From Bacteroidota bacterium (GTDB lineage: Bacteria > Bacteroidota > Bacteroidia > Bacteroidales > Dysgonomonadaceae), in NCBI GenBank assembly GCA_023399295.1, contig JAEWQF010000057.1, positions 1 through 6,267 on the forward strand: DNA of 6,267 bases. Reading direction: 5' to 3'. The notes below the pieces were generated by a model. That model did no database searches and was not told the origin of the DNA. It worked only from the letters and a program-made list of their open reading frames with translations. Below are positions 1 through 6,220 of the stretch, piece by piece. Each line of letters opens with the position of its first letter. Within the stretch, counting starts at the first letter, position 1. The position numbers and the translations under genes are program-made.

Positions 1-322
1 GGTTCTCCGCACCTCTTCCCTGGTGGGTGGGTACCAGGTATCTGAAGCCGAACAGCTCACGTACCGTTTCTTCGAGATGAAGAAAGTTGCGGCTGCCGGC
101 ATATGCCTCATCACCCATCATCATGCCAGCCCACTGGCGGTCGCTCATGGCATTGGTACCACTGTCGGTGAGCAGGTCGATATAGACTTCATCGCTCGGA
201 ATCAGAAAGGTGTTGTAGCCTGCCTCTCTGATCACTTTTTCCCGTTCATCGCGGGAGATCATTCTGACAGGTTCTACCGATTTGATACGAAAAGGTTCGG
301 CTGGGTAGTTGTTTGGGTTCAT
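1..322 (-). CDS. tpl: Tyrosine phenol-lyase (beta-tyrosinase), N-terminal part, cut by the left window edge
   Basis: PLP-dependent cytoplasmic enzyme of the tryptophanase/tyrosine phenol-lyase family. The known reaction of tyrosine phenol-lyase splits L-tyrosine into phenol, pyruvate and ammonia. Only the first 107 residues are present; family members are about 455-470 residues. The translation starts MNPNNYPAEPFRIKSVEPV and then runs nearly collinear with Citrobacter freundii tyrosine phenol-lyase as I recall it, shifted by three residues. Visible hallmarks are DLLTDSGTNAMSD around residues 49-61, GDEAYAG around 70-76 and PTHQGRGAEN around 98-107. By that alignment, Thr52, Tyr74 and Arg103 match Thr49 (carboxylate binding), Tyr71 (catalytic) and Arg100 (PLP-phosphate loop). 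The ATG at 322 lies 30 nt after a consensus -7 box. The PLP lysine and the residues that separate tyrosine from tryptophan specificity lie outside the window. Tryptophanase therefore remains possible, although the N-terminus is clearly closer to tyrosine phenol-lyase. The gene is divergent from the HAD-like gene. Confidence 0.88.
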   Translation of the reverse strand, partial: MNPNNYPAEPFRIKSVEPVRMISRDEREKVIREAGYNTFLIPSDEVYIDLLTDSGTNAMSDRQWAGMMMGDEAYAGSRNFLHLEETVRELFGFRYLVPTHQGRGAEN

Positions 323-352
323 AGTACTGACGTAATTATGGTTTTCTCTTTA

Positions 353-360
353 CAAATGTA
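353..360 (-). promoter_or_regulatory. Bacteroidetes-type -7 element for the tyrosine phenol-lyase gene
   Basis: Read on the minus strand the sequence is TACATTTG, an exact match to the TAnnTTTG -7 consensus. It ends 30 nt before the ATG at 322, predicting a short leader of about 25 nt. No TTG/TTTG -33 box is visible 19-21 nt upstream (that stretch reads AGC), so the promoter may be weak or need an activator. The leader has no Shine-Dalgarno sequence. Confidence 0.6.
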
Positions 361-412
361 ATAAATCTTTGGAAAATCAGCTGGCTGTTGCTCGTTTTTT
401 TCGCATGCCTCA

Positions 413-447
413 TTTGACAATAGTACGCCAGTTTTTTGCTATCTTTG
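413..447 (+). promoter_or_regulatory. Bacteroidetes-type promoter for the HAD-like gene
   Basis: TATCTTTG at 440-447 is an exact TAnnTTTG -7 element, ending 37 nt before the ATG at 485. A candidate -33 box, TTTG at 413-416, sits 23 nt upstream, somewhat farther than the usual 19-21 nt, so the -33 assignment is tentative. The leader after it is A-rich (ACAAGAAAAAAAGA at 465-478), typical of Bacteroidetes initiation regions, with no Shine-Dalgarno sequence. Confidence 0.6.
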
Positions 448-484
448 TAACCCCGTTAGATACAACAAGAAAAAAAGATTTATA

Positions 485-913
485 ATGGTTATAGCAGTAG
501 ATTTCGACGGCACCATCGTCGAACATGCCTATCCGGAGATAGGGAGACCGATCCCGTTTGCCATTGAGACCCTTCTGCAGTTGCAGAGGGACAACCACAA
601 GCTGATCCTTTGGACTGTCCGTGAGGGTGAGCTCTTGCAGCAAGCCATTGACTACTGTGCCGAAAGGGGTCTCTATTTCTATGCGGCGAATGCCAACTAC
701 CCCGGCGAGGAGCGTGAGAGTGTCTCCCGGAAGCTGGGTGCGGAGCTCTTCATCGACGACCGCAACCTGGGGGGATTGCCCGATTGGGGTGTGATTTACA
801 ATGCGGTAAACGCTACCAGAAACGGAGGCACTGCTCTGCAGTTGATGGCGGGAGCATCGGCCATGCCGGAACCGAAAAAACGCAGGGGGCTTTTCGGCAT
901 CAATCGCCGCTGA
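485..913 (+). CDS. Small capless HAD-fold protein of the BT0820-like type, putative phosphohydrolase
   Basis: A 142-residue soluble, presumably cytoplasmic protein with the full set of HAD-superfamily motifs in compact form. Motif I is VDFDGT at residues 5-10, with Asp6 as predicted nucleophile and Asp8 as predicted acid/base. Motif II is LILWTVREG at 40-48, with Thr44. Motif III is Lys83 in SRKLGA. Motif IV is FIDDRN at 89-94, with Asp91/Asp92 as Mg2+ ligands. There is no room for a C1 or C2 cap, so the active site should be open, as in HAD enzymes that act on large substrates or use a partner. The body resembles the Bacteroides thetaiotaomicron BT0820 group, which I recall as structurally solved but without assigned function. 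The last 20 or so residues form a Gly/Ala-rich, then basic tail (PKKRRGLFGINRR). The ATG follows a consensus promoter. Phosphatase activity is inferred from motifs; the substrate is unknown. Confidence 0.85.
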   Translation: MVIAVDFDGTIVEHAYPEIGRPIPFAIETLLQLQRDNHKLILWTVREGELLQQAIDYCAERGLYFYAANANYPGEERESVSRKLGAELFIDDRNLGGLPDWGVIYNAVNATRNGGTALQLMAGASAMPEPKKRRGLFGINRR

Positions 914-953
914 AAAAATGCAATCCTCGCTCCCTCAAAATAAAAATGTTCAT

Positions 954-961
954 TACCTTTG
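954..961 (+). promoter_or_regulatory. Bacteroidetes-type -7 element for glyA
   Basis: TACCTTTG is an exact TAnnTTTG match, ending 29 nt before the glyA ATG at 991. No clear -33 box lies 19-21 nt upstream. The element helps decide the start codon: an in-frame ATG at 946 lies upstream of the -7 box and could not be on the transcript made from this promoter, which supports 991. The leader has no Shine-Dalgarno sequence. Confidence 0.6.
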
Positions 962-990
962 CGCCATCTTTACTTACAAACTATAACAGC

Positions 991-2262
991 ATGCAACAAG
1001 ACAGGCAACTCTTTGACATTATTGGAAAAGAAAAAGAGAGACAATTGAAGGGAATCGAGCTGATTGCTTCGGAGAACTTTGTGAGCGAACAGGTGATGCA
1101 GGCCATGGGGTCGGTACTCACCAACAAATATGCAGAAGGCTATCCCGGACGGCGCTATTACGGAGGCTGCGAAGTGGTGGACCTGAGCGAACAACTGGCC
1201 ATTGACCGGTTGAAAGAATTGTTTGGTGCGGAGTGGGCAAACGTACAACCGCACTCCGGTGCACAAGCCAACGCTGCTGTCTTCCTGGCCTGCATGAAAG
1301 CGGGTGATGCATTCCTGGGGCTCAACCTGTCGCACGGAGGGCATCTCTCCCACGGTTCACCGGTCAATTTCTCCGGTCTGATGTTCCGCCCCATCGCCTA
1401 CAATGTGCGGGAAGAGGATCAGCGGGTCGACTATGACCAGCTGGAGAGCCTGGCACGCAGTGAACGGCCAAAGATGATCATTGCCGGTGCATCGGCCTAT
1501 TCGCGTGAATGGGATTATGCCCGTATCCGAAAGGTAGCCGACGAGATTGGTGCCATCTTCATGGTCGACATGGCACATCCGGCGGGACTGATCGCTGCCG
1601 GCTTGCTGGAGAACCCCTTGCAACATGCCCACATCGTCACCACCACCACCCACAAGACACTGCGTGGACCACGTGGTGGTGTGATCCTGTTGGGGAAGGA
1701 CTTTGAGAACCCCTGGGGCATCACCACACCCAAGGGTGAGGTGAAGATGATGTCGGCGTTGCTCGACTCGGCAGTCTTCCCCGGCATGCAGGGCGGACCG
1801 CTGGAGCATGTGATCGCCGCCAAGGCGGTCTCCTTCCATGAGGCATTGCAGCCCGAATACAAAACCTATCAGACACAGGTGAAAAAGAATGCGTCGGTGA
1901 TGGCACAAGCTTTTATCGACAAGGGATACAACGTGGTGTCAGGGGGTACTGACAACCATTGCATCCTGGTGGACCTGCGCAGCAAATTCCCCGATCTGAG
2001 TGGGAAGGTGGCGGAGAAGATGTTGGTGGAGGCGGATATCACCACCAACAAGAACATGGTGCCATTCGACAGTCGCTCACCCTTTCAGACCTCCGGGTTG
2101 CGGTTCGGCACGCCGGCCATCACCACCCGTGGAGGCAAAGAGGCGCTGATGGAGGAGATTGTGGAGATGATCGACACGGTGTTGGCAGATGAGACCAAGA
2201 TAGCGGTGGTGCGCGATCAGGTGAACCGCACCATGCAGCACTACCCGCTGTTTGCCTGGTAG
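991..2262 (+). CDS. glyA: Serine hydroxymethyltransferase
   Basis: PLP enzyme that interconverts serine plus tetrahydrofolate with glycine plus 5,10-methylene-tetrahydrofolate, the main cytoplasmic source of one-carbon units. The 423-residue product has the normal family length. Family signatures in order: GIELIASENF at 21-30, TNKYAEGYPGRRYYGG at 44-59, the PLP-contacting SHGGHLSHGSPVNFSG at 114-129, VDMAHPAGL at 192-200 (Asp193 expected to contact the PLP ring nitrogen), TTTTHKTLRGPRGG at 217-230 with Lys222 as the Schiff-base lysine, and SGLRFGTPAIT at 368-378 with Arg371 as the substrate-carboxylate arginine. All look intact. The frame stays open upstream to 784, but that part overlaps the HAD-like gene and lacks homology; the SHMT-like N-terminus begins at MQQDRQLFD (991), just after a consensus -7 box. 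It appears to be transcribed alone, with an intrinsic terminator 57 nt after the stop. Confidence 0.98.
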   Translation: MQQDRQLFDIIGKEKERQLKGIELIASENFVSEQVMQAMGSVLTNKYAEGYPGRRYYGGCEVVDLSEQLAIDRLKELFGAEWANVQPHSGAQANAAVFLACMKAGDAFLGLNLSHGGHLSHGSPVNFSGLMFRPIAYNVREEDQRVDYDQLESLARSERPKMIIAGASAYSREWDYARIRKVADEIGAIFMVDMAHPAGLIAAGLLENPLQHAHIVTTTTHKTLRGPRGGVILLGKDFENPWGITTPKGEVKMMSALLDSAVFPGMQGGPLEHVIAAKAVSFHEALQPEYKTYQTQVKKNASVMAQAFIDKGYNVVSGGTDNHCILVDLRSKFPDLSGKVAEKMLVEADITTNKNMVPFDSRSPFQTSGLRFGTPAITTRGGKEALMEEIVEMIDTVLADETKIAVVRDQVNRTMQHYPLFAW

Positions 2263-2318
2263 ATTTGCAGCAATGATCCCACCACTTTTTGGTGAGTAAT
2301 CAAAGAACTCGAAACGAT

Positions 2319-2348
2319 GGGGAATGGTTGAACTGTTCCCCTTTTTTT
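2319..2348 (+). terminator. Intrinsic terminator after glyA
   Basis: GGGGAA (2319-2324) pairs with TTCCCC (2336-2341). The stem extends through two G-T wobbles and one G-C pair (2325-2327 with 2333-2335) around a TTGAA loop (2328-2332), and is followed by seven T (2342-2348). This is a classic rho-independent structure, placed in the glyA-recG spacer and oriented to end glyA transcripts. It overlaps the -33 region of the recG promoter. Confidence 0.8.
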
Positions 2349-2357
2349 ATACATTTG
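2328..2357 (+). promoter_or_regulatory. Bacteroidetes-type promoter for recG
   Basis: A -33 TTG (2328-2330) and an exact -7 TACATTTG (2350-2357) are separated by 19 nt, the best two-box match of the promoters in this window. The -7 element ends 32 nt before the recG ATG. The -33 box lies in the loop of the glyA terminator, and the terminator's T-tract forms most of the spacer. Confidence 0.7.
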
Positions 2358-2364
2358 CATCCAT

Positions 2365-2379
2365 CCGGCTGTAGGCCGG
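2365..2379 (+). other. GC-rich hairpin in the recG 5' leader
   Basis: CCGGC (2365-2369) and GCCGG (2375-2379) form a five-pair, all-GC stem around the loop TGTAG. With transcription expected to start about 4-8 nt after the -7 box, the hairpin would sit at or within a few bases of the mRNA 5' end, and about 10 nt before the ATG. The other leaders here are AT-rich and unstructured by eye. A role in mRNA stability or translation is inference only. Confidence 0.4.
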
Positions 2380-2389
2380 GCAACCTCCG

Positions 2390-4483
2390 ATGAACATCCT
2401 GCAGACCGACATAAAATTTATCCCCGGCGTGGGACCCAAAAGGGCAGAGATCCTCAACAAGGAGATCGATCTGTTCACCCTTGGCGACCTCTTGCGCTGG
2501 TATCCTTATCGCTACATCGATCGCACCCGGATTTACTACGTGCATGAGATCGACAGCACACATGCGTTTATCCAGTTGAAAGGGCAGATCACAGCCTTTG
2601 AGACCTTTGGTGAAGGACGCCGGCGACGCCTGGTGGCCCACTTCACCGATGGCACCGGATTTGTGGATCTGGTCTGGTTTCAGGGGGCCCGATTTGTAGA
2701 GAGCAAGTACAAGCTCAATCAGGAGTATGTAGTCTTCGGCAAGCCTGCGCTTTTCAAAGGGAAGTGGAACATCGCCCATCCTGATATCGACCCTTTTATG
2801 AACGAGTCGGACCGGCCGGAGGGGCTGATGGCGATGTACAACACCACCGAGAAGATGAAGAACCATTTTCTCAACTCCCGTGCCATGCAGAAGATCATCA
2901 CTGCAGCTTTTGCGCTCATCACCGAGAGGATCCCGGAGTCGCTTTCTCCCGATGTGGTAAAAGAGGCGGGCGTGATGCCTTTCCACGATGCGCTGGTGCA
3001 GATTCATTTCCCGAAATCACCCGCTCTGCTACGCGATGCCGAGTATCGGCTGAAGTTCGAGGAGCTTTTCTATATCCAGCTCAGCATCGTGCGCTATGCC
3101 TCCCAGCGCAAAGAGAAACTGAATGGGTTTGTTTTCGGAACGGTGGGTGAAACACTCCATACTTTTTTCAATGAGCACCTTCCCTTTGCGTTGACAAATG
3201 CACAGAAAAGGGTGATTCGGGAGATACGGCGCGACACCGCCACCGGCAGACAGATGAACCGACTGCTGCAGGGTGATGTGGGTAGCGGCAAGACGCTGGT
3301 GGCGCTCATGTGCATGCTGATAGCCCGCGACAATGGTTTTCAGTCGGCGCTGATGGCGCCTACCGAGATCCTGGCTTCACAGCACTGGGAGACATTCCGG
3401 CAGATGCTCGGCGGCATGAAGGTGGGAGTGGCGCTGCTCACCGGTTCCACCCGAAAGAAGGAACGGGAGGCGATACATGCTGGTCTGCAAAGTGGTGAGA
3501 TCGATATCCTGATAGGCACCCATGCGCTCATTGAGGAGGTGGTACGGTTCCAAAACCTGGGTTTCGTGGTGATCGATGAGCAACATCGATTCGGTGTGGT
3601 GCAACGGGCGAAGTTGTGGATGAAAAACAAACAGCCGCCCCATGTGCTGGTGATGACCGCCACCCCCATCCCACGCACACTGGCCATGACGGTCTATGGC
3701 GATCTGGATCTGTCGGTGATCGATGAGCTGCCTCCCGGCCGCAAACCGATACAGACGCTACACCGCTACGACAAGAAGAGGGGGGCGCTCTATCAGTTTA
3801 TCCGGGAGCAGATCGGACTGGGGCGACAGGTCTACATTGTCTATCCCCTTATTGAGGAGAGTGAGACACTCGACCTGAAGAACCTGGAGGAGGGATACCT
3901 GCATATCCGCGAAGCATTTCCTGAGTGTACTGTCTGCAAGATGCACGGTAGGATGAAGGCGGTTGAGAAGGAAGCGGTGATGCGGCAGTTTGTGGCCAAC
4001 GAAGCACAGATCATGGTCTCCACCACGGTGATCGAGGTGGGGGTGAACGTGCCCAATGCCAGTGTGATGGTGATTGAGAGTGCCCAGCGTTTCGGCCTCT
4101 CGCAGCTGCATCAGCTGCGGGGTAGGGTGGGACGTGGTGCGGATCAATCCTACTGTGTGCTGATCACACCCTACGAGCTTTCAGCCGACACCCGCAAGCG
4201 GATGGAGATCATGACCGAGAGCAACGACGGCTTCGTGATTGCTGAGGCCGACCTGAAGCTGCGTGGTCCCGGCGATCTGGAGGGCACCCAGCAGAGCGGT
4301 GTTCCCTTCAACCTGCACATCGCCGACCTGGTGCGTGACAATACCATTCTCTATCGTGCCCGTGAGATCGCTGAGCAACTCATTGACAAGGATCCTCATC
4401 TGGAGCAAACCGATCACCGGGTACTGAAACAGCAGCTGAGCCGCCTTGCAGGCAACCGGTACGACTGGGGAAGGATAGGCTGA
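2390..4483 (+). CDS. recG: ATP-dependent DNA helicase RecG
   Basis: Double-stranded-DNA translocase that regresses stalled replication forks and processes Holliday junctions and R-loops. The 697-residue length matches the family (E. coli RecG is 693). The N-terminal part begins with a helix-hairpin-helix-like FIPGVGPKRAEIL at residues 10-22, then an OB-fold wedge at about 60-130 (including LVAHFTDGTGFVDLVWF at 81-97). The helicase core follows: TNAQKR around 269-274, Walker A GDVGSGKT at 295-302, motif Ia APTEILASQH at 323-332, DEQH box at 396-399, motif III TATPIPRT at 423-430, motif V STTVIEVGVNVPNA at 544-557, and motif VI QLRGRVGRG at 575-583. The RecG-specific TRG region includes DLKLRGPGDLEGTQQSG at 621-637. 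No motif is missing and no frameshift is seen. The ATG at 2390 follows a two-box promoter with a leader of about 30 nt. The gene is monocistronic and convergent with the oxidoreductase gene. Confidence 0.98.
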   Translation: MNILQTDIKFIPGVGPKRAEILNKEIDLFTLGDLLRWYPYRYIDRTRIYYVHEIDSTHAFIQLKGQITAFETFGEGRRRRLVAHFTDGTGFVDLVWFQGARFVESKYKLNQEYVVFGKPALFKGKWNIAHPDIDPFMNESDRPEGLMAMYNTTEKMKNHFLNSRAMQKIITAAFALITERIPESLSPDVVKEAGVMPFHDALVQIHFPKSPALLRDAEYRLKFEELFYIQLSIVRYASQRKEKLNGFVFGTVGETLHTFFNEHLPFALTNAQKRVIREIRRDTATGRQMNRLLQGDVGSGKTLVALMCMLIARDNGFQSALMAPTEILASQHWETFRQMLGGMKVGVALLTGSTRKKEREAIHAGLQSGEIDILIGTHALIEEVVRFQNLGFVVIDEQHRFGVVQRAKLWMKNKQPPHVLVMTATPIPRTLAMTVYGDLDLSVIDELPPGRKPIQTLHRYDKKRGALYQFIREQIGLGRQVYIVYPLIEESETLDLKNLEEGYLHIREAFPECTVCKMHGRMKAVEKEAVMRQFVANEAQIMVSTTVIEVGVNVPNASVMVIESAQRFGLSQLHQLRGRVGRGADQSYCVLITPYELSADTRKRMEIMTESNDGFVIAEADLKLRGPGDLEGTQQSGVPFNLHIADLVRDNTILYRAREIAEQLIDKDPHLEQTDHRVLKQQLSRLAGNRYDWGRIG

Positions 4484-4497
4484 CAGGATGATTCAGC

Positions 4498-4519
4498 AGA
4501 TCTCCGGATCTCAGGATCC
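4498..4519. repeat. Overlapping inverted repeats in the convergent recG/oxidoreductase spacer
   Basis: AGATC-TCCG-GATCT (4498-4511) and GGATC-TCAG-GATCC (4506-4519) are two five-pair hairpins that share bases 4506-4511, so only one can form at a time. They lie midway between the two converging stop codons, a typical place for a bidirectional terminator. Neither has a T-tract on either strand, so an intrinsic terminator is not supported. CAGGAT also occurs as a direct repeat at 4484-4489 and 4512-4517. Confidence 0.35.
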
Positions 4520-4552
4520 ACAAATCCAGGAACCCTCGCATCCCTGCTTCAA

Positions 4553-6220
4553 CTATCCCCTTGTAATCTCTTCTTTCTCCGCGTCCCAGTAGATGGTGCG
4601 TCCCTCAAGATAGGCACGGGTACCCATATGGGCGGTGATCGCCTCTTCGAATCCGCGATCGATGTTGCAGGAGGGTTGTTGTCCGCTTCGGATGCACTCC
4701 AGCCACTCCCTGAGGTGGAGGTAGGTGGTGTTGTACCGTTTTCCGTCCACATAGGAATAGAGCAGTCCCCTTTCTGCGAAATAGAGCTCGGTGGCAGAGG
4801 TGACCGCATCGACGCTCTTCCCCGGCACATAGTGATAGAACGGCTCTCCTGGTTTGATGGTGCCCTTCTCAATCTTGTCGCGATACTGTTCCGAGCGGGG
4901 ATCGATGGTGACAGTGAGGGTGTTGCCCACCTCCATGGTGGCATCGTGTCCCATGATCTTGCGACTTCTGTTGAACTGACTGGCCAGGGTAGCGGAATAG
5001 AACATCGTAAGCCCTCTGTCGGCGAACTCAAAGGAGGTCTGCAACACGTCGGGGACGGTGCGTCCGTCGCGGAAGAAATAGACACCGCCCGAAGAGCTGG
5101 CAGCGGTGGGGATGCCCAGGTCCATGATCTGGTTCATCGCGTCGTATTCGTGTGTAAGCAGGTCACCACTCAACCCGGTGCTGTAATCCCACCAGCAGCG
5201 CCAGCGGAAGAAACGCTCCAAACTAAACTTGTCACGCGGATCGGGTCCCACATATTTAGCCAGACCGGTGGAGGTCATGTAATCCATGTATTCCTTCACC
5301 CGATCGGGGTCTCCCTCAAACTGCTTCCAGTCGATGGTTTGCGGGTTGGCATCAGGATGGATGGGGTATACCCAGGCACCGTTGGGGTCGTTGCGGTTGG
5401 TGCCCGTTTCGATCAGGGAGATGGACCCCAGCAATCCTTTTTCCACAATCTCACGCGCCCGCATGTTCGCTTCTACCTGCCTGTTCTGGTGACCCAGCTG
5501 GAAGATGATGCCACTCTTCTTCACCCCTTCACGCAGGGCATAGGTCTCCGGCACGGTCCAGGTCATCGGTTTTTCCAGGTAGACATGCTTGCCGGCAAGG
5601 GCGGCCTCGAGGGCCATTTGACCGTGCCAGTGGTCGGGAGAGGCGATCACCACCGCGTCCACATCCTCGGCAGCCAACAGCTCACGGTATGTGTGGTATC
5701 TTTTTGGTGATGCCCCATTTTTACCTTTTAACCCTTCACGGTTGATATTGGATCCTGCTGCAACCGCTTCTTCGGCATGCACATCAAAGATGTCGCAGAC
5801 AGCGGTGATCACAATCTTCAGATCCTCCTGCTCTTTGAAATCACGGTAGCGATTGTCGGAGCTGTTCTGCTTGTTTGCCTGCAACAGATCCTCCACATAT
5901 TGGGGCGTGGCAAAACCGAGAGCGATCATCAGCTGTTTGCCCCGGATGCCCGAACCGATGATGCCCAGGCGAATGGTTTTTCCATCGGTTGCAAGGGGGG
6001 TGAGGGGCGATACATCACTGTTGAAGTGAAACATGTCGGCAGAGGTGAGGTTGCGCATCTCCTGCTTTCTTTTGCGGTATACACCATAAGCCATGGCACC
6101 CAGCACCGGCACGGTAGCCAGTGCCTTGATGGCATCCCGTCTGCCTTGAGAAACCGGTTGTTGACTCAGATTCTCCGGGTTGTTCGTTTTTTTGTCTGGT
6201 GTGGTATCTTTTTCGCTCAT
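4553..6220 (-). CDS. Gfo/Idh/MocA-family NAD(P)-dependent oxidoreductase with a twin-arginine-like signal
   Basis: A 555-residue member of the glucose-fructose oxidoreductase / inositol dehydrogenase family, whose members oxidise or epimerise sugars and related polyols with a bound or diffusible NAD(P). The N-terminus has a polar stretch, then Arg27-Arg28 in GRRDAIK followed by a short hydrophobic run at 33-48, like the Tat signals common in Bacteroidetes members; the motif lacks the usual F at RR+2. The Rossmann glycine motif GSGIRG is at 89-94, preceded by IRLGII. ASPDHWH at 193-199 and YLEKPMT at 214-220 are the family's conserved motifs, with Lys217 as the expected catalytic/cofactor lysine. 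The aromatic stretch FFRWRCWWDYSTGLSGD at 337-353 leads to THEYD at 356-360, with His357 the likely catalytic histidine. It is longer than typical members (about 330-480), with extra residues around 100-135, 157-172 and 430-495. No promoter is visible. The substrate cannot be assigned; export to the periplasm is inferred. Confidence 0.9.
   Translation of the reverse strand: MSEKDTTPDKKTNNPENLSQQPVSQGRRDAIKALATVPVLGAMAYGVYRKRKQEMRNLTSADMFHFNSDVSPLTPLATDGKTIRLGIIGSGIRGKQLMIALGFATPQYVEDLLQANKQNSSDNRYRDFKEQEDLKIVITAVCDIFDVHAEEAVAAGSNINREGLKGKNGASPKRYHTYRELLAAEDVDAVVIASPDHWHGQMALEAALAGKHVYLEKPMTWTVPETYALREGVKKSGIIFQLGHQNRQVEANMRAREIVEKGLLGSISLIETGTNRNDPNGAWVYPIHPDANPQTIDWKQFEGDPDRVKEYMDYMTSTGLAKYVGPDPRDKFSLERFFRWRCWWDYSTGLSGDLLTHEYDAMNQIMDLGIPTAASSSGGVYFFRDGRTVPDVLQTSFEFADRGLTMFYSATLASQFNRSRKIMGHDATMEVGNTLTVTIDPRSEQYRDKIEKGTIKPGEPFYHYVPGKSVDAVTSATELYFAERGLLYSYVDGKRYNTTYLHLREWLECIRSGQQPSCNIDRGFEEAITAHMGTRAYLEGRTIYWDAEKEEITRG

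Noticed and set aside
23..361. A 112-codon plus-strand frame at the left edge
   Set aside because: It is antisense to the tyrosine phenol-lyase N-terminus, which matches its family closely; the plus-strand translation resembles nothing.
410..643. A 77-codon minus-strand frame spanning the HAD-like promoter and gene start
   Set aside because: It covers the promoter and the conserved DFDGT motif region on the opposite strand and has no support of its own.
784..990. Extension of the glyA reading frame upstream to 784
   Set aside because: The extension overlaps the HAD-like gene by 130 bases, its translation has no similarity to serine hydroxymethyltransferase, and the glyA -7 box lies downstream of most of it.
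1634..1653. CAC-repeat tract inside glyA
   Set aside because: It encodes the conserved TTTTHK region around the PLP lysine; the repeat is explained by the protein sequence and threonine codon choice.
1357..1908. A 183-codon minus-strand frame inside glyA
   Set aside because: It is antisense to the most conserved part of serine hydroxymethyltransferase, with no motif and no promoter.
2280..2294. Small CACC/GGTG hairpin just after the glyA stop
   Set aside because: Only four pairs with a seven-base loop, and no following T-run. The stronger terminator at 2319-2348 explains transcript ending.
2300..3007. A 235-codon minus-strand frame over the recG start and its promoter
   Set aside because: It is antisense to the conserved RecG N-terminus and runs across the recG promoter and terminator; the translation resembles no known family.
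4628..5710. A 360-codon open frame on the plus strand opposite the oxidoreductase gene
   Set aside because: It lies wholly within a clearly homologous minus-strand gene. Its translation is Gly/Val/His-rich with no recognisable family motif, and it has no -7 box in front. It is a shadow frame of GC-rich coding DNA.
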